A DNA stretch of 61,663 bases, taken from an uncultured Prevotella sp. (GTDB lineage: Bacteria > Bacteroidota > Bacteroidia > Bacteroidales > Bacteroidaceae). The translations under genes were made by a program, and so were the position numbers. Location of the stretch: assembly GCA_946183415.1 (NCBI GenBank), contig CAMHAM010000017.1:1-61663 (forward strand), read 5' to 3'. This document shows positions 8,227-16,012 of this stretch, piece after piece; within the stretch, counting starts at the first letter, position 1; each line of letters begins with the position of its first letter. The notes under the pieces were generated by a model. That model saw only the letters and a list, made by a program, of their open reading frames with translations. It made no database searches and had not been told where the DNA came from.

Positions 8227-10697
8227 AACGTTACACCTTATATATCTTAGTGGCCATATTGGGCATGCTCAATATCCAGCCAGCAGAGGCCCAGCAGAAG
8301 CAGGATGCTCTCTACATTTTTCGCAATGACGGAAAGTTCAACGCATTCTATTATGCAGACATCGAGCGCATCGAATACTCCAAGGTTGATACCCTGGGAA
8401 AAGAGCAAAGCGACTATGTTGTTCAAGAGATATATGCACTCGACACCATTGTCCGCATCCCTATATCTGCCATAGACAGTGTGGCATTCGTCACGCCTGA
8501 AACAGTTTACAAGGCCGATATGGCAGCAACGGCCAAAAGCGACTTATGGAAACATGTAATCGGCAGTGATTCGATATCGACCCTCCTGCTTTCATCGTCT
8601 ACACCATCGACCCTGATTCCAAAGGTGGGCGATAAAATTGCTACAACCCAGCAAACATCTCTTCTTCCAGGAGGTTTCTTTGGGAAAGTAGCAAGTGTTA
8701 ATAGTGGAGCAGAAGGCATCACTGTAAAATGTGATGTCCTGAGCATGCTTGATGTATTTGACCAATATGTCAGTAAGTCTGTTGCTGTTGGTGGAGATGC
8801 CTCCACCCGTGCAGAAGTGGGGGGAGCTGTTGATGTCGAATTGCCTTCTTATCACCAAAGTTACCAATTAGACGGTCTTGGCTATGGTTTTACTGACCAA
8901 TTTTCTATTTCTGGCTCTGGCAAAGTTGAATACAACCTTACTCCTTTTATGAACCTGCGCACTTTCCTGTCTGTGGGATTGTTAACAGGCATCAACTTTG
9001 ATATGACTATGCGCTTAGAGACAAGGTCATCATTCGAGATGAGTATGAAAGGTACAGCAACAGGCCAGTTTGATATAGAACTTGTCAAGAGGAAGGTTTA
9101 TATTCCTGACACGCCAGGCCTCTTCTTGGATGTTATGGCTGGTATCGGTACTTCTGTTTCCCTCTCTGGCGAACTATCAATTAAGAAAGCAAATACTTCA
9201 AGCGGCTATGCTGTCGTACAATATAATGAAAGCATGTTTGAATATGGGCCAGGTATGGCAAATTTGAGCTACCACAATCTTGGCTCGGAATCAGAGACGA
9301 AAATGCTTGGATCTATCACCCTGACAGCCTATCCATATTATGAGGTAGACCTTACATTCATTGACTCAAAGCTCGACGCAGTAGGTGTACGTTTGGAATC
9401 AGGTGCTAAAGCAGAAGTAACGAGTGAGATAAAGATGGAGGATCTCATTATGCCCGTCACCTATAACAATACGATGGTTTATGATGAACTTAACCGTAAT
9501 GGATCTGTTAAGATTGGCCCATACAGTGCAGGTAAGTTAACAGCAAATTTAGGGAAATGGTCAGCAGATAAAACTATCTATGAGGCTGGACGCACATGGG
9601 ATTTCGAAGGTGGACTCGTACCCAACTTCAGCGCTGTGAATGCCACGTTGAACAACAAAACGCTCGAGACCACTATTGAGTTAAAAGACCGTAATGTACT
9701 TTTCTCATGTCCTGTAGGAGCGATTGTCTACGACTCTAAAGGCAATAAGATTGCAGACAAATGGTATGAGAAGGAGTATTGGAAACAGAACTACAAGAGC
9801 TTTTCACTGACTATCCCTGATATCAATCTCTCTGGTTCTCTCCGAGTTTATCCTCTTACAAAGCTCTTCGGCTACGAATTGCTGGCATCGCCTTATAAAG
9901 AAGTTGCAGAAGAACCTTGGATGAAAGTAACACCTGAAAGTCAAAATTTGGGTGCGAATGGTGGAACTGCGAAATTCTCTATTACTGACAACGTAACCTA
10001 CACTGTCGCTGATGATGTGGAAGTCGATTGGGAAGCCTCTGTCAAGTTTACGGGCTCGAAATGGTTTGAGCACAAATGGGAAGGCGATGACTATGTGATC
10101 ACTGCTGGTGCAAACGATACAGAAGAAACCCGCAAGGCCACTATCACTTTCACCATTACCTGCCCTTCACTGAATATCTCAATGGAAAAGACAGTTACAG
10201 TAACACAGGATCCAAAGAGCACTGAACCTGGATCAGAAGGTGATTTAACGACACTTAATGGGTTGGTAACCAAAGCTCTCCAAGGGGAGTGGGAGTTAAA
10301 ATATGGTAACGGAGCTGTTGAGACCATAACATTTGGAACAGATGGCAGTTACAACGTAGTCATGACAAGCACTGACGGGTATACTCAGACTGGTACGTAT
10401 GAGATTAACAAGTATGGCATGAGCGAAGGCAATCCCGCTGGTCAACTGACTGAGACACATACGACTTCTTCAACAGGCAATACGGCCACCAAGACCTATA
10501 CCTTCGTTGTATTCCCAAGTGCTTCAGGTGGACCAGATGTATTATCTTATAAAAATTACGAATACACTCGCAAGAGCAGCAACTTTAACTGGAGTGCATG
10601 GTTTACATTCGTAAGTTCATCAACCAGACAAGGAGGAGAATACTTCACAGAAAAGTCCGTCCATTATCCGAAGGCTCATAGGGGCGAACTCCCTTAG
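8223..10697 (+). CDS. Large secreted protein with BACON domain
   Basis: The 824-residue protein has a signal peptide (1-23, ending AEAQ). Residues 24-560 are beta-rich and match no family I know. Residues about 565-663 look like a BACON domain (VTPESQNLGANGGTAKFSIT, ending VTVTQDP), a fold often used for carbohydrate or surface binding. Residues about 676-783 look like a lipocalin-type domain (GEWELKYGNGAVETITF, GTYEINKYG). It is translated from an ATGA overlap with the small sorting-domain protein, so the two are probably made together and may act as a surface pair under the kelch regulators. The last 40 residues look irregular and may reflect a late frameshift. Confidence 0.75.
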   Translation: MKRYTLYILVAILGMLNIQPAEAQQKQDALYIFRNDGKFNAFYYADIERIEYSKVDTLGKEQSDYVVQEIYALDTIVRIPISAIDSVAFVTPETVYKADMAATAKSDLWKHVIGSDSISTLLLSSSTPSTLIPKVGDKIATTQQTSLLPGGFFGKVASVNSGAEGITVKCDVLSMLDVFDQYVSKSVAVGGDASTRAEVGGAVDVELPSYHQSYQLDGLGYGFTDQFSISGSGKVEYNLTPFMNLRTFLSVGLLTGINFDMTMRLETRSSFEMSMKGTATGQFDIELVKRKVYIPDTPGLFLDVMAGIGTSVSLSGELSIKKANTSSGYAVVQYNESMFEYGPGMANLSYHNLGSESETKMLGSITLTAYPYYEVDLTFIDSKLDAVGVRLESGAKAEVTSEIKMEDLIMPVTYNNTMVYDELNRNGSVKIGPYSAGKLTANLGKWSADKTIYEAGRTWDFEGGLVPNFSAVNATLNNKTLETTIELKDRNVLFSCPVGAIVYDSKGNKIADKWYEKEYWKQNYKSFSLTIPDINLSGSLRVYPLTKLFGYELLASPYKEVAEEPWMKVTPESQNLGANGGTAKFSITDNVTYTVADDVEVDWEASVKFTGSKWFEHKWEGDDYVITAGANDTEETRKATITFTITCPSLNISMEKTVTVTQDPKSTEPGSEGDLTTLNGLVTKALQGEWELKYGNGAVETITFGTDGSYNVVMTSTDGYTQTGTYEINKYGMSEGNPAGQLTETHTTSSTGNTATKTYTFVVFPSASGGPDVLSYKNYEYTRKSSNFNWSAWFTFVSSSTRQGGEYFTEKSVHYPKAHRGELP

Positions 10698-10749
10698 GCC
10701 GTAACAACCCACTGTTTGCAAATATTTAGCACAAATTATTATTTTTATT

Positions 10750-10784
10750 GCAGGAGCCGGCAGCGCTGCCCGCTCCTGCTTTTA
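10750..10784 (+). terminator. Strong terminator after the secreted protein operon
   Basis: A 15-bp stem with one mismatch (GCAGGAGCCGGCAGC with GCTGCCCGCTCCTGC) ends in TTTT. It closes the transcription unit that includes the regulators and secreted proteins. Confidence 0.85.
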
Positions 10785-10807
10785 ATAATTCATCCCGAAA
10801 AGCCTGT

Positions 10808-10864
10808 GAAATAAGCGGCACTTGCTGAGAAATAAGTGGCACTCCTTGAAAATTAAGCGGCACT
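10808..10864. repeat. Three direct repeats of AAnTAAGYGGCACT
   Basis: GAAATAAGCGGCACT (10808-10822), GAAATAAGTGGCACT (10829-10843) and a third copy with TTAAGCGGCACT (10849-10864) recur at a period of about 21 bp. They mark the left edge of the repeat-rich island. No ORF here is convincing. Confidence 0.7.
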
Positions 10865-10880
10865 TATCGCTGGCGAGGTA

Positions 10881-11077
10881 GGCTACGGCTGGCGATCCGC
10901 TTCCCCGCTCGGCTTTGCCGCTTGCTACCGAAGGGAAGCAAGAATGGTTGCCCATCAGGTCGGCTACGGCTGATTGTTCCCAGACTGGGAATGAAACGTT
11001 CCCAGGTTGGGAACATTTAGAGAGCTTACTGCATCGATGGGGCGAGCAGTATTCTTCGACACGTCGAACAGTATTCT
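10881..11077. repeat. Cluster of short direct and inverted repeats
   Basis: GGCTACGGCTG occurs at 10881-10891 and 10962-10972. Two inverted repeats, TTCCCAgacTGGGAA (10977-10991) and GTTCCCAggtTGGGAAC (10998-11014), have centres 22 bp apart. TTCGACacGTCGAA (11055-11068) is framed by direct repeats of CAGTATTCT. I find no gene in 10785-11235; a 66-codon frame at 10915 is a by-product of the repeats. Confidence 0.65.
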
Positions 11078-11235
11078 CGTTGGCTTCGAGATTACTGCTC
11101 GTCAATTGGCTCTAAGTGCCAAAGAAATTCTCATTAATGGGAATAATTGCTACATTTAAATCTTGCAATTTTTACTATTAATAGTAGCAATGTCTAGAAT
11201 TAAATCGCAAAAATAACTTTTGAAAGCAAAAATCG

Positions 11236-11336
11236 CTCATCCCTCACATTTTCTTTGGAAAGTCCTTTGTAGATAGGGTTTCACGATGTGAGGGATCAAA
11301 ATAATCCCTCACATATCCCTCACACATCCCTCACAT
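11236..11336 (-). repeat. Left inverted repeat with ATGTGAGGGAT array
   Basis: This 101-bp block is the reverse complement of 12882-12983 at about 80% identity. It contains five copies of ATGTGAGGGAT or its complement: minus-oriented at 11239, 11304, 11315 and 11326, and plus-oriented at 11286. The three at 11304-11336 repeat exactly every 11 bp, one helical turn. Confidence 0.85.
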
Positions 11337-11428
11337 CGCCTATCACTTTGTCTTCACCTTAATTATATATAGAGGAGCCAAAATCGCTTTAACACTTGAA
11401 AATAATTGGGAAATAATTGGGGGAAATC

Positions 11429-11459
11429 TTGGATTTCACAAAAAAATTTTGTAACTTTG
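11429..11459 (+). promoter_or_regulatory. Promoter of the VirE-type gene
   Basis: TTG at 11429-11431 and TAACTTTG at 11452-11459 are 20 bp apart, a good Bacteroidetes promoter. It lies inside the two inverted repeats and reads toward the ATPase gene. Confidence 0.75.
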
Positions 11460-11632
11460 CATGCTGTAAGCATGCGAAGCTGCTTACGCTCGGCAATTCA
11501 AACAAGTTTGATTGCTCTCGCTTAATCGCAGCATTGCACACTGAAAGTGCAGCGATGCTGCTCACATGAAAAACCCGCTGTGAAAAGCGCGTTGATATTA
11601 CTACGACAATTTAGAAACAAATTATTATAGGT
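11460..11632 (+). other. Long structured leader of the VirE-type mRNA
   Basis: About 170 nt separate the promoter from the ATG. Three hairpins follow one another: GTAAGCA/TGCTTAC (11466-11487), CAATTCAAAC/GTTTGATTG (11494-11514) and GCAGCAT/ATGCTGC (11528-11561). None has a U-run, so they are more likely regulatory or mRNA-stabilising than terminators. Confidence 0.5.
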
Positions 11633-12880
11633 ATGCAGAATTGTGCTTTGATGCCTGTAGGGACTCCAGGAGCCTCTCAGGAAGGAACGCTTGTGATCGA
11701 GCAGTTCCTGATGGAAAACTACCGATTCCGTCGAAACATCCTCAACGGGAAGGTAGAGTTCGCAATCTTGCCAAAGGCTGAGCATTCAGCTGATGGCCTC
11801 TCGTGCGCCTCGCTTGAGGCAGATTTGGAATACCGTTCGCTGACGCAGACGGCTCTCAACAGTATCATCATTCGTGCCAAGCGCGAACAGGTGTTGGAAA
11901 AGGGCAGTCCGAAGACAGAGATTACGGAGTATGTGCAGTCCGAAGAGGTGCCTGAGCACAATCCTGTGCAGGCTTTTCTTCAGAATCTGCCAAAGTGGGA
12001 TGGACAGAACCATATCGCCAAGGTGTTCAGTCGTCTGCCAGGTGTTACCTCAGAGAAGCTAAACTACCTGACTATCTGGTTTCGCTCAGCCGTAGCCCAT
12101 TGGATGCAGTTGGATATGCTGCATGGCAACGAGTGTGTGCCAACGCTCATTGGTCCTCAGGGTTGTGGAAAGACCACTTTCGTGCGTCGACTGCTGCCGC
12201 TGGATCTGCGTGAGTATTACATGGACCACCTGAATCTGGCCAATAAGTTCGACAAGGAGATGGCGCTAACGAACAATCTCCTCGTCAATATCGATGAATT
12301 GGAGTCTATTCGTGATTCTCAGCAGTCTTCACTGAAGCAGACATTGTCTGTCAGTAAGGTGAACAGCCGTCCTATCTTTGGAAGGGCGCAGGAGGATCGT
12401 CCACGATTTGCCTCATTCGTTGCCACCACGAACAATCGTCATCCGCTGAAGGATGCCACTGGTTCACGTCGATACATCTGTATCCAGATCCCTGATGGTC
12501 AAATGATTGACAACACGGGCGAGATCGATTATGGCCAGCTTTATGCACAGGTTTTGTACGAACTGAATGAGCAGAAGGCACCGTATTGGTTTAACAATGA
12601 CGAGGTGGCTCGCCTTCAGCAGCTGAATCAAGACTTCATGGAGAAGAAGGACATCGGAGAGATGTTTACGGCCTGCTTCCGTAAGCCCAATGAGGGTGAG
12701 GCGTATAAGACGATGAACTGCGGCCAGATTATCGAAGTCATACAGAAGGATTATCCTACGCTGGAGAACACTATTGGTAACAAAATCCGACTTGGCAAGG
12801 TGATTTCAGCTCTTGGCTTCGACTTTAAGGATCATTCGCACATACCTTATTACGAGGTGATTCCACTAAGCGTGGCATAG
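11633..12880 (+). CDS. VirE/VapE-type P-loop ATPase with C-terminal DUF3874
   Basis: The 415-residue protein carries the VirE (VapE-like) ATPase core seen in Bacteroidetes mobile elements: Walker A GPQGCGKTT at residues 174-182, Walker B LLVNIDELE with D221-E222, and the sensor ATTNN near residue 264. The C-terminal 80 residues resemble DUF3874, the usual tail of this family. Related proteins often carry an N-terminal primase-associated domain (BT4734-like) and are longer; here that part is absent, leaving about 110 residues before the ATPase. Family knowledge suggests a helicase-like role in element replication. It is the only gene between the inverted repeats, and the right repeat begins 2 bp after its stop. 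Confidence 0.82.
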   Translation: MQNCALMPVGTPGASQEGTLVIEQFLMENYRFRRNILNGKVEFAILPKAEHSADGLSCASLEADLEYRSLTQTALNSIIIRAKREQVLEKGSPKTEITEYVQSEEVPEHNPVQAFLQNLPKWDGQNHIAKVFSRLPGVTSEKLNYLTIWFRSAVAHWMQLDMLHGNECVPTLIGPQGCGKTTFVRRLLPLDLREYYMDHLNLANKFDKEMALTNNLLVNIDELESIRDSQQSSLKQTLSVSKVNSRPIFGRAQEDRPRFASFVATTNNRHPLKDATGSRRYICIQIPDGQMIDNTGEIDYGQLYAQVLYELNEQKAPYWFNNDEVARLQQLNQDFMEKKDIGEMFTACFRKPNEGEAYKTMNCGQIIEVIQKDYPTLENTIGNKIRLGKVISALGFDFKDHSHIPYYEVIPLSVA

Positions 12881-12881
12881 A

Positions 12882-12983
12882 ATGTGAGGGATAAGTGAGG
12901 GAAATGTGAGGGATAAAAACCATCCCTCACATCCCAAATCCCCTGTATACAAAGGTATTTCAGAAGAATATGTGAGGGATGAG
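12882..12983 (+). repeat. Right inverted repeat with ATGTGAGGGAT array
   Basis: Plus-oriented units start at 12882, 12893 and 12904 (11-bp period; the middle one is AAGTGAGGGAA), a minus unit lies at 12922-12932 and a plus unit at 12970-12980. Order and spacing mirror the left block with a single 1-bp gap. Both copies also share TACAAAGG between the last two units. Confidence 0.85.
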
Positions 12984-13101
12984 GGGTTGTTTACAATGAA
13001 TTGCAGCTTTTGATATTGGAGATACCCGTTATTTGCAAATTATCTAAAAAGGATAATCTTTTTTGGATAATTTCTTGGAGTTTTGAATAAAAGCCAGAAT
13101 C

Positions 13102-13203
13102 GTGAGTCGATTTTCAAGAATTGGGCTCAAGGAATTTGCCAGCAGTGTTACTGAAGCAGAATCCAAGCAACTGGTAGCGGCCATAGAAGTAGGGACTATC
13201 TAA
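13102..13203 (+). other. Possible 33-codon ORF or coding remnant
   Basis: A GTG-started frame reads FSRIGLKEFASSVTEAE then a short helical stretch to TAA at 13201. The sequence looks protein-like but has no clear ribosome binding site, and a stop lies just upstream at 13084. It may be a scrap of a larger gene lost when the island formed. I recognise no family. The rest of 12984-13300 is AT-rich without genes. Confidence 0.2.
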
Positions 13204-13213
13204 ACAAATAATT

Positions 13214-13249
13214 ATGCTTTCCGTATGCAAATAAGCGTGCGGAAAGCAT
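13214..13249. terminator. Long hairpin between the island and argD
   Basis: ATGCTTTCCGTATGC pairs with GCGTGCGGAAAGCAT through a 6-nt loop (15 pairs, two of them G-U). The flanks are AT-rich but lack a clean T-run, so this may be a weak terminator or a structured RNA. Confidence 0.45.
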
Positions 13250-13300
13250 AAATTTATGCAAAAAGACGGGCGAAAGTAACGGATTGTCGGATATTTGCCG

Positions 13301-13308
13301 TATCTTTG
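13301..13308 (+). promoter_or_regulatory. argD operon promoter -7 box
   Basis: TATCTTTG lies 23 bp before the argD ATG. A perfect 10-bp palindrome GATTATAATC at 13314-13323 lies between the box and the start and could be an operator. The -33 region is weak. Confidence 0.65.
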
Positions 13309-13331
13309 CATCCGATTATAATCACAATGAC

Positions 13332-14471
13332 ATGAAACTATTCGACGTATATCCGCTCTTCGACGTGAATATCGTGAAGGGCAAGGGCTGTAAGGTATGG
13401 GACGACAAGGGGCAGGAGTATCTTGACCTCTATGGCGGGCATGCCGTCATCAGCATCGGGCACTCGCACCCGCACTACATAGAAAAGGTGACGGAGCAAC
13501 TCAACAAAATAGGGTTCTACTCGAACTCCGTGATCAACAAGTTACAGGTGGAGCTGGCAGAGCGTCTGGGCAAGATCTGCGGCTACGACGACTACCAGCT
13601 GTTCCTCATCAACAGCGGTGCCGAGGCTAATGAGAACGCGCTGAAGCTGGCTTCGTTTAAGACGGGCAATACGCGTGTGCTCAGCTGTGAGAAGGCTTTC
13701 CACGGACGTACAAGTCTGGCGGTGGAGGTGACGCACAATCCGAAGATTGTAGCCCCCATCAACGACAACCACCACGTGCGTTTCCTGCCGTTGAACGATC
13801 TTGAGCCTTGGGTTCGCGAGTTGTCTAAAGGTGGTGTAGCAGCCGTTATCCTCGAGTGCATCCAGGGCGTAGGTGGCATCCAGATGGCTACGCCTGAGTT
13901 TGCCCAGGGGCTGGCATACGCCTGCAAGCGTTACGGTGCTGTATTGATCTGCGACGAAATCCAGTGCGGCTACGGACGAAGCGGCAAGTTCTTCGCCCAC
14001 CAGTGGTTAGGCATCAAGCCCGACATCATCACTGTGGCCAAAGGCATCGCCAACGGATTCCCGATGGGCGGTGTGCTGATCTCACCTGAGTTTGAGCCTG
14101 TCTACGGACAGTTGGGAACCACCTTCGGAGGCAACCATCTGGCATGTGCTGCTGCACTCGCCGTGCTCGACGTGTTCGAAGAGGAGAATCTGGTGGAAAA
14201 TGCGCGCGTCATTGGTGACTACCTGATGGAAGGCATCAGGAACATTGGCAGTTCGCATATCAAAGAGGTACGTGGCCGTGGACTGATGATCGGCATCGAA
14301 CTGGATATGCCTCACAAGATGGTACGTAAGCCGCTCATCAAGCACGAGCACTGCTTTACAGGCTGCGCAGGACAGGACATCTTGCGACTGCTGCCACCTC
14401 TGTGTCTGACAAAAGCGGAGGCTGATGACTTCATTGAGAGACTGATCAGGGTACAACCAGAAGAGGAGTGA
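13332..14471 (+). CDS. argD: N-acylornithine aminotransferase ArgD
   Basis: ArgD is a PLP-dependent class III aminotransferase that converts N-acylglutamate semialdehyde plus glutamate to N-acylornithine. The 379-residue protein has the cofactor lysine K237 in VAKGIANGFPMGG, the PLP-contacting aspartate in ICDEIQCGYGR (near 207), and GGHAVISIGHSHP near residue 35. The in-frame ATG at 13284 lies upstream of the -7 box, so 13332 is used. It heads a long arginine/proline operon. The acyl group is probably succinyl here. Some enzymes of this family also act on ornithine or succinyldiaminopimelate, which cannot be excluded from sequence. Confidence 0.92.
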   Translation: MKLFDVYPLFDVNIVKGKGCKVWDDKGQEYLDLYGGHAVISIGHSHPHYIEKVTEQLNKIGFYSNSVINKLQVELAERLGKICGYDDYQLFLINSGAEANENALKLASFKTGNTRVLSCEKAFHGRTSLAVEVTHNPKIVAPINDNHHVRFLPLNDLEPWVRELSKGGVAAVILECIQGVGGIQMATPEFAQGLAYACKRYGAVLICDEIQCGYGRSGKFFAHQWLGIKPDIITVAKGIANGFPMGGVLISPEFEPVYGQLGTTFGGNHLACAAALAVLDVFEEENLVENARVIGDYLMEGIRNIGSSHIKEVRGRGLMIGIELDMPHKMVRKPLIKHEHCFTGCAGQDILRLLPPLCLTKAEADDFIERLIRVQPEEE

Positions 14472-14484
14472 AAAGTGACGAATT

Positions 14485-15264
14485 ATGAAGATATCGATTA
14501 TAGGAGCAGGGGCCATGGGTGGCTCCACAGTCGAAGGACTGATTAAAGGCAACACATTCAGAAACGAGGACATCACCGTGAGCGATCCCTCGCAAGCCGT
14601 AGTGGAGAAGTTTGCCAAGATGGGCGTAGCTGTGACAACAGACAACAAGCTGGCTGCCGACAGTGCCGACATCGTCTGTGTCGTTGTAAAACCTTGGCTC
14701 GTTGAGCGTGTGCTGAAAGACATCAAGCCAGAGCTTAATCCCCAAAAACAGATACTCGTTGTGATAGCCGCAGGCGTATCATCAGCAAGCATCCAGGGGT
14801 GGCTGGGCGAGAACTGTCCCCCGCTGTTCTTAGCGATTCCTAACATTGCCATCGCAGAGATGGCATCGATGACCTTCATCGTACCCGTCAATGCCTCTGA
14901 GAAGGACACGCAGACGGTGGTTGGCATCTTCAACGAGATGGGCGACACCCTGATTACCGACGAGCAGCACCTGGCAGCAGGCACTACCCTCGCCTCGTGC
15001 GGCATCGCCTACGCCATGCGCTACATCCGCGCAGCAGCTGAGGGCGGCGTGGAGCTGGGCTTCAAGGCTGATGATGCCAAGAAGATTGTGATGCAGACCA
15101 TGAAGGGAGCCGTAGAACTGCTCGAAGCCAGCGGTCTGCACCCAGAGGCAGCCATCGACCTGGTAACGACACCAGGAGGCGTGACCATCAAGGGTCTCAA
15201 CGAGATGGAGCATGCTGGCTTCACCTCAGCCGTCATCCGTGGACTAAAAGCAGGATTGAAGTGA
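14485..15264 (+). CDS. proC: Pyrroline-5-carboxylate reductase ProC
   Basis: ProC reduces pyrroline-5-carboxylate to proline with NAD(P)H, the last step of proline synthesis. The 259-residue protein starts with the Rossmann motif ISIIGAGAMGGSTVEGL and has VVVKPW near residue 72. The C-terminal helical domain holds the family signature with VTTPGGVTIKGLNEME (about 230-245), matching T-x-P-G-G-x-T. It lies 13 bp after argD. With proB and proA further down the same strand, all three proline genes are in this operon. Confidence 0.95.
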   Translation: MKISIIGAGAMGGSTVEGLIKGNTFRNEDITVSDPSQAVVEKFAKMGVAVTTDNKLAADSADIVCVVVKPWLVERVLKDIKPELNPQKQILVVIAAGVSSASIQGWLGENCPPLFLAIPNIAIAEMASMTFIVPVNASEKDTQTVVGIFNEMGDTLITDEQHLAAGTTLASCGIAYAMRYIRAAAEGGVELGFKADDAKKIVMQTMKGAVELLEASGLHPEAAIDLVTTPGGVTIKGLNEMEHAGFTSAVIRGLKAGLK

Positions 15265-15300
15265 GGAGTGTGGAGTGAGGAGTGTGGAGTGTGGAGTGAA
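15261..15300. repeat. GTGAGGAGTG/GTGGAGTG low-complexity repeat
   Basis: Five or six imperfect copies of an 8-10 bp unit (GTGAGGAGTG, TGGAGTG) cover the proC stop and the gap to the next gene. Similar purine-rich repeats occur at 15966-15998 and, on the other strand, 38581-38612. Confidence 0.7.
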
Positions 15301-15313
15301 AAGAAAATTAAAC

Positions 15314-15961
15314 ATGAAGATATTAGGAATTAGGACAGATTGGATGATGAAAGTGATAGCGATACTTTTCACTTTTCAATTCTCTCTGTTCACTTCCATG
15401 GCGCAGGATACACCGAATGCCCGTCAGGCAAGAAGAGTGTTCAATACAGCCTGGAATCATTTCTTCGGTCCTGAAGGCGTCACGTTCCATTATAAGATCG
15501 ACATCCTGCACCTCTATAAGGAAGAGGGCACGTCGTGGAACAAAGGCGACAAAGCCAGGTCGGAGTATAAGAACTCTAAGATGTGGAACGACGGCACGAC
15601 CAAATACATCGCCAGGGAAAAGAAAGGCTACGTGGAGATTCACGATCCCAAGGTGAACAAGGCTGACGAGAAGCTACAGATGTTTAAGTTTGATGCCGAC
15701 AGCTACGAATATTTCATCGCCAATGATCCTGAGGGACTGAAGGTGACGCTTCTGGCCAAGCGTGGAGCGAAAGTGAAGATGAAGAAAATCATTGCCCTGC
15801 TCGAACCTGGCACCTACTACCCCAAGCGGTTGCGCATCAAGGTGAGCATCTTCTGGGCGACTATCACGTTCTCGAATTTCAAGGCTGGCGGTCTGAGCGA
15901 CGATGTATTCGAATTCCCCAAGGAGAAATACAAGAACTTCAAGATCAAGGACTTGAGATAG
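15314..15961 (+). CDS. LolA-like periplasmic protein
   Basis: The mature protein is about 190 residues and resembles the LolA-like fold family of Bacteroidetes (outer-membrane lipoprotein carrier type): alternating strands such as YIAREKKGYVEIHDPK and MFKFDADSYEYFIAND around a conserved asparagine-aspartate turn. A signal peptide ends at SMAQ. Two starts are possible, 15314 and 15344; both give a signal peptide, and I use the first after the repeats because the earlier frame is repeat sequence. Sequence supports a periplasmic lipid- or lipoprotein-binding role only weakly. It sits inside the arginine/proline operon with no obvious metabolic link. Confidence 0.68.
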   Translation: MKILGIRTDWMMKVIAILFTFQFSLFTSMAQDTPNARQARRVFNTAWNHFFGPEGVTFHYKIDILHLYKEEGTSWNKGDKARSEYKNSKMWNDGTTKYIAREKKGYVEIHDPKVNKADEKLQMFKFDADSYEYFIANDPEGLKVTLLAKRGAKVKMKKIIALLEPGTYYPKRLRIKVSIFWATITFSNFKAGGLSDDVFEFPKEKYKNFKIKDLR

Positions 15962-15965
15962 GGGG

Positions 15966-15998
15966 AGGTAAAGGTGAAAAGTGAAAGGTGAAAAGTTT
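15966..15998. repeat. GTGAAAAGTGAAAG low-complexity repeat
   Basis: Four near-copies of the 7-bp unit GTGAAAA/AGGTGAA fill the gap before the XRE-cupin gene. Tandem runs of this kind can slip and change spacing between genes. Confidence 0.6.
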
Positions 15999-16012
15999 AG
16001 AAAATTAGATAT

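Larger units (their letters stand above)
11236..12983 (+). mobile_element. Candidate element: VirE-type ATPase gene between inverted repeats
   Basis: A single gene with its promoter and structured leader is enclosed by two 101/102-bp inverted repeats rich in 11-bp iterons. No transposase or integrase is present, and I see no target-site duplication outside the repeats. The layout fits either a non-autonomous mobile unit moved in trans, or a gene bracketed by origin-like or operator arrays. Boundaries are those of the visible repeats. Confidence 0.45.

Noticed and set aside
10660..10697. Frameshift at the end of the BACON protein
   Set aside because: The final 40 residues look irregular, but no alternative frame gives a better ending, so the stop at 10697 is kept.
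10915..11115. 66-codon frame in the repeat cluster
   Set aside because: It reads through palindromes and direct repeats, has no ribosome binding site and no family resemblance.
11286..11336. ATGTGAGGGAT units as CRISPR repeats
   Set aside because: The units are too short, lie in both orientations and have no spacers; phasing at 11 bp suggests binding sites instead.
13314..13323. GATTATAATC palindrome as an ARG box upstream of argD
   Set aside because: It does not match the TGAATwwwwATTCA consensus and may be chance in AT-rich DNA; noted only within the promoter entry.
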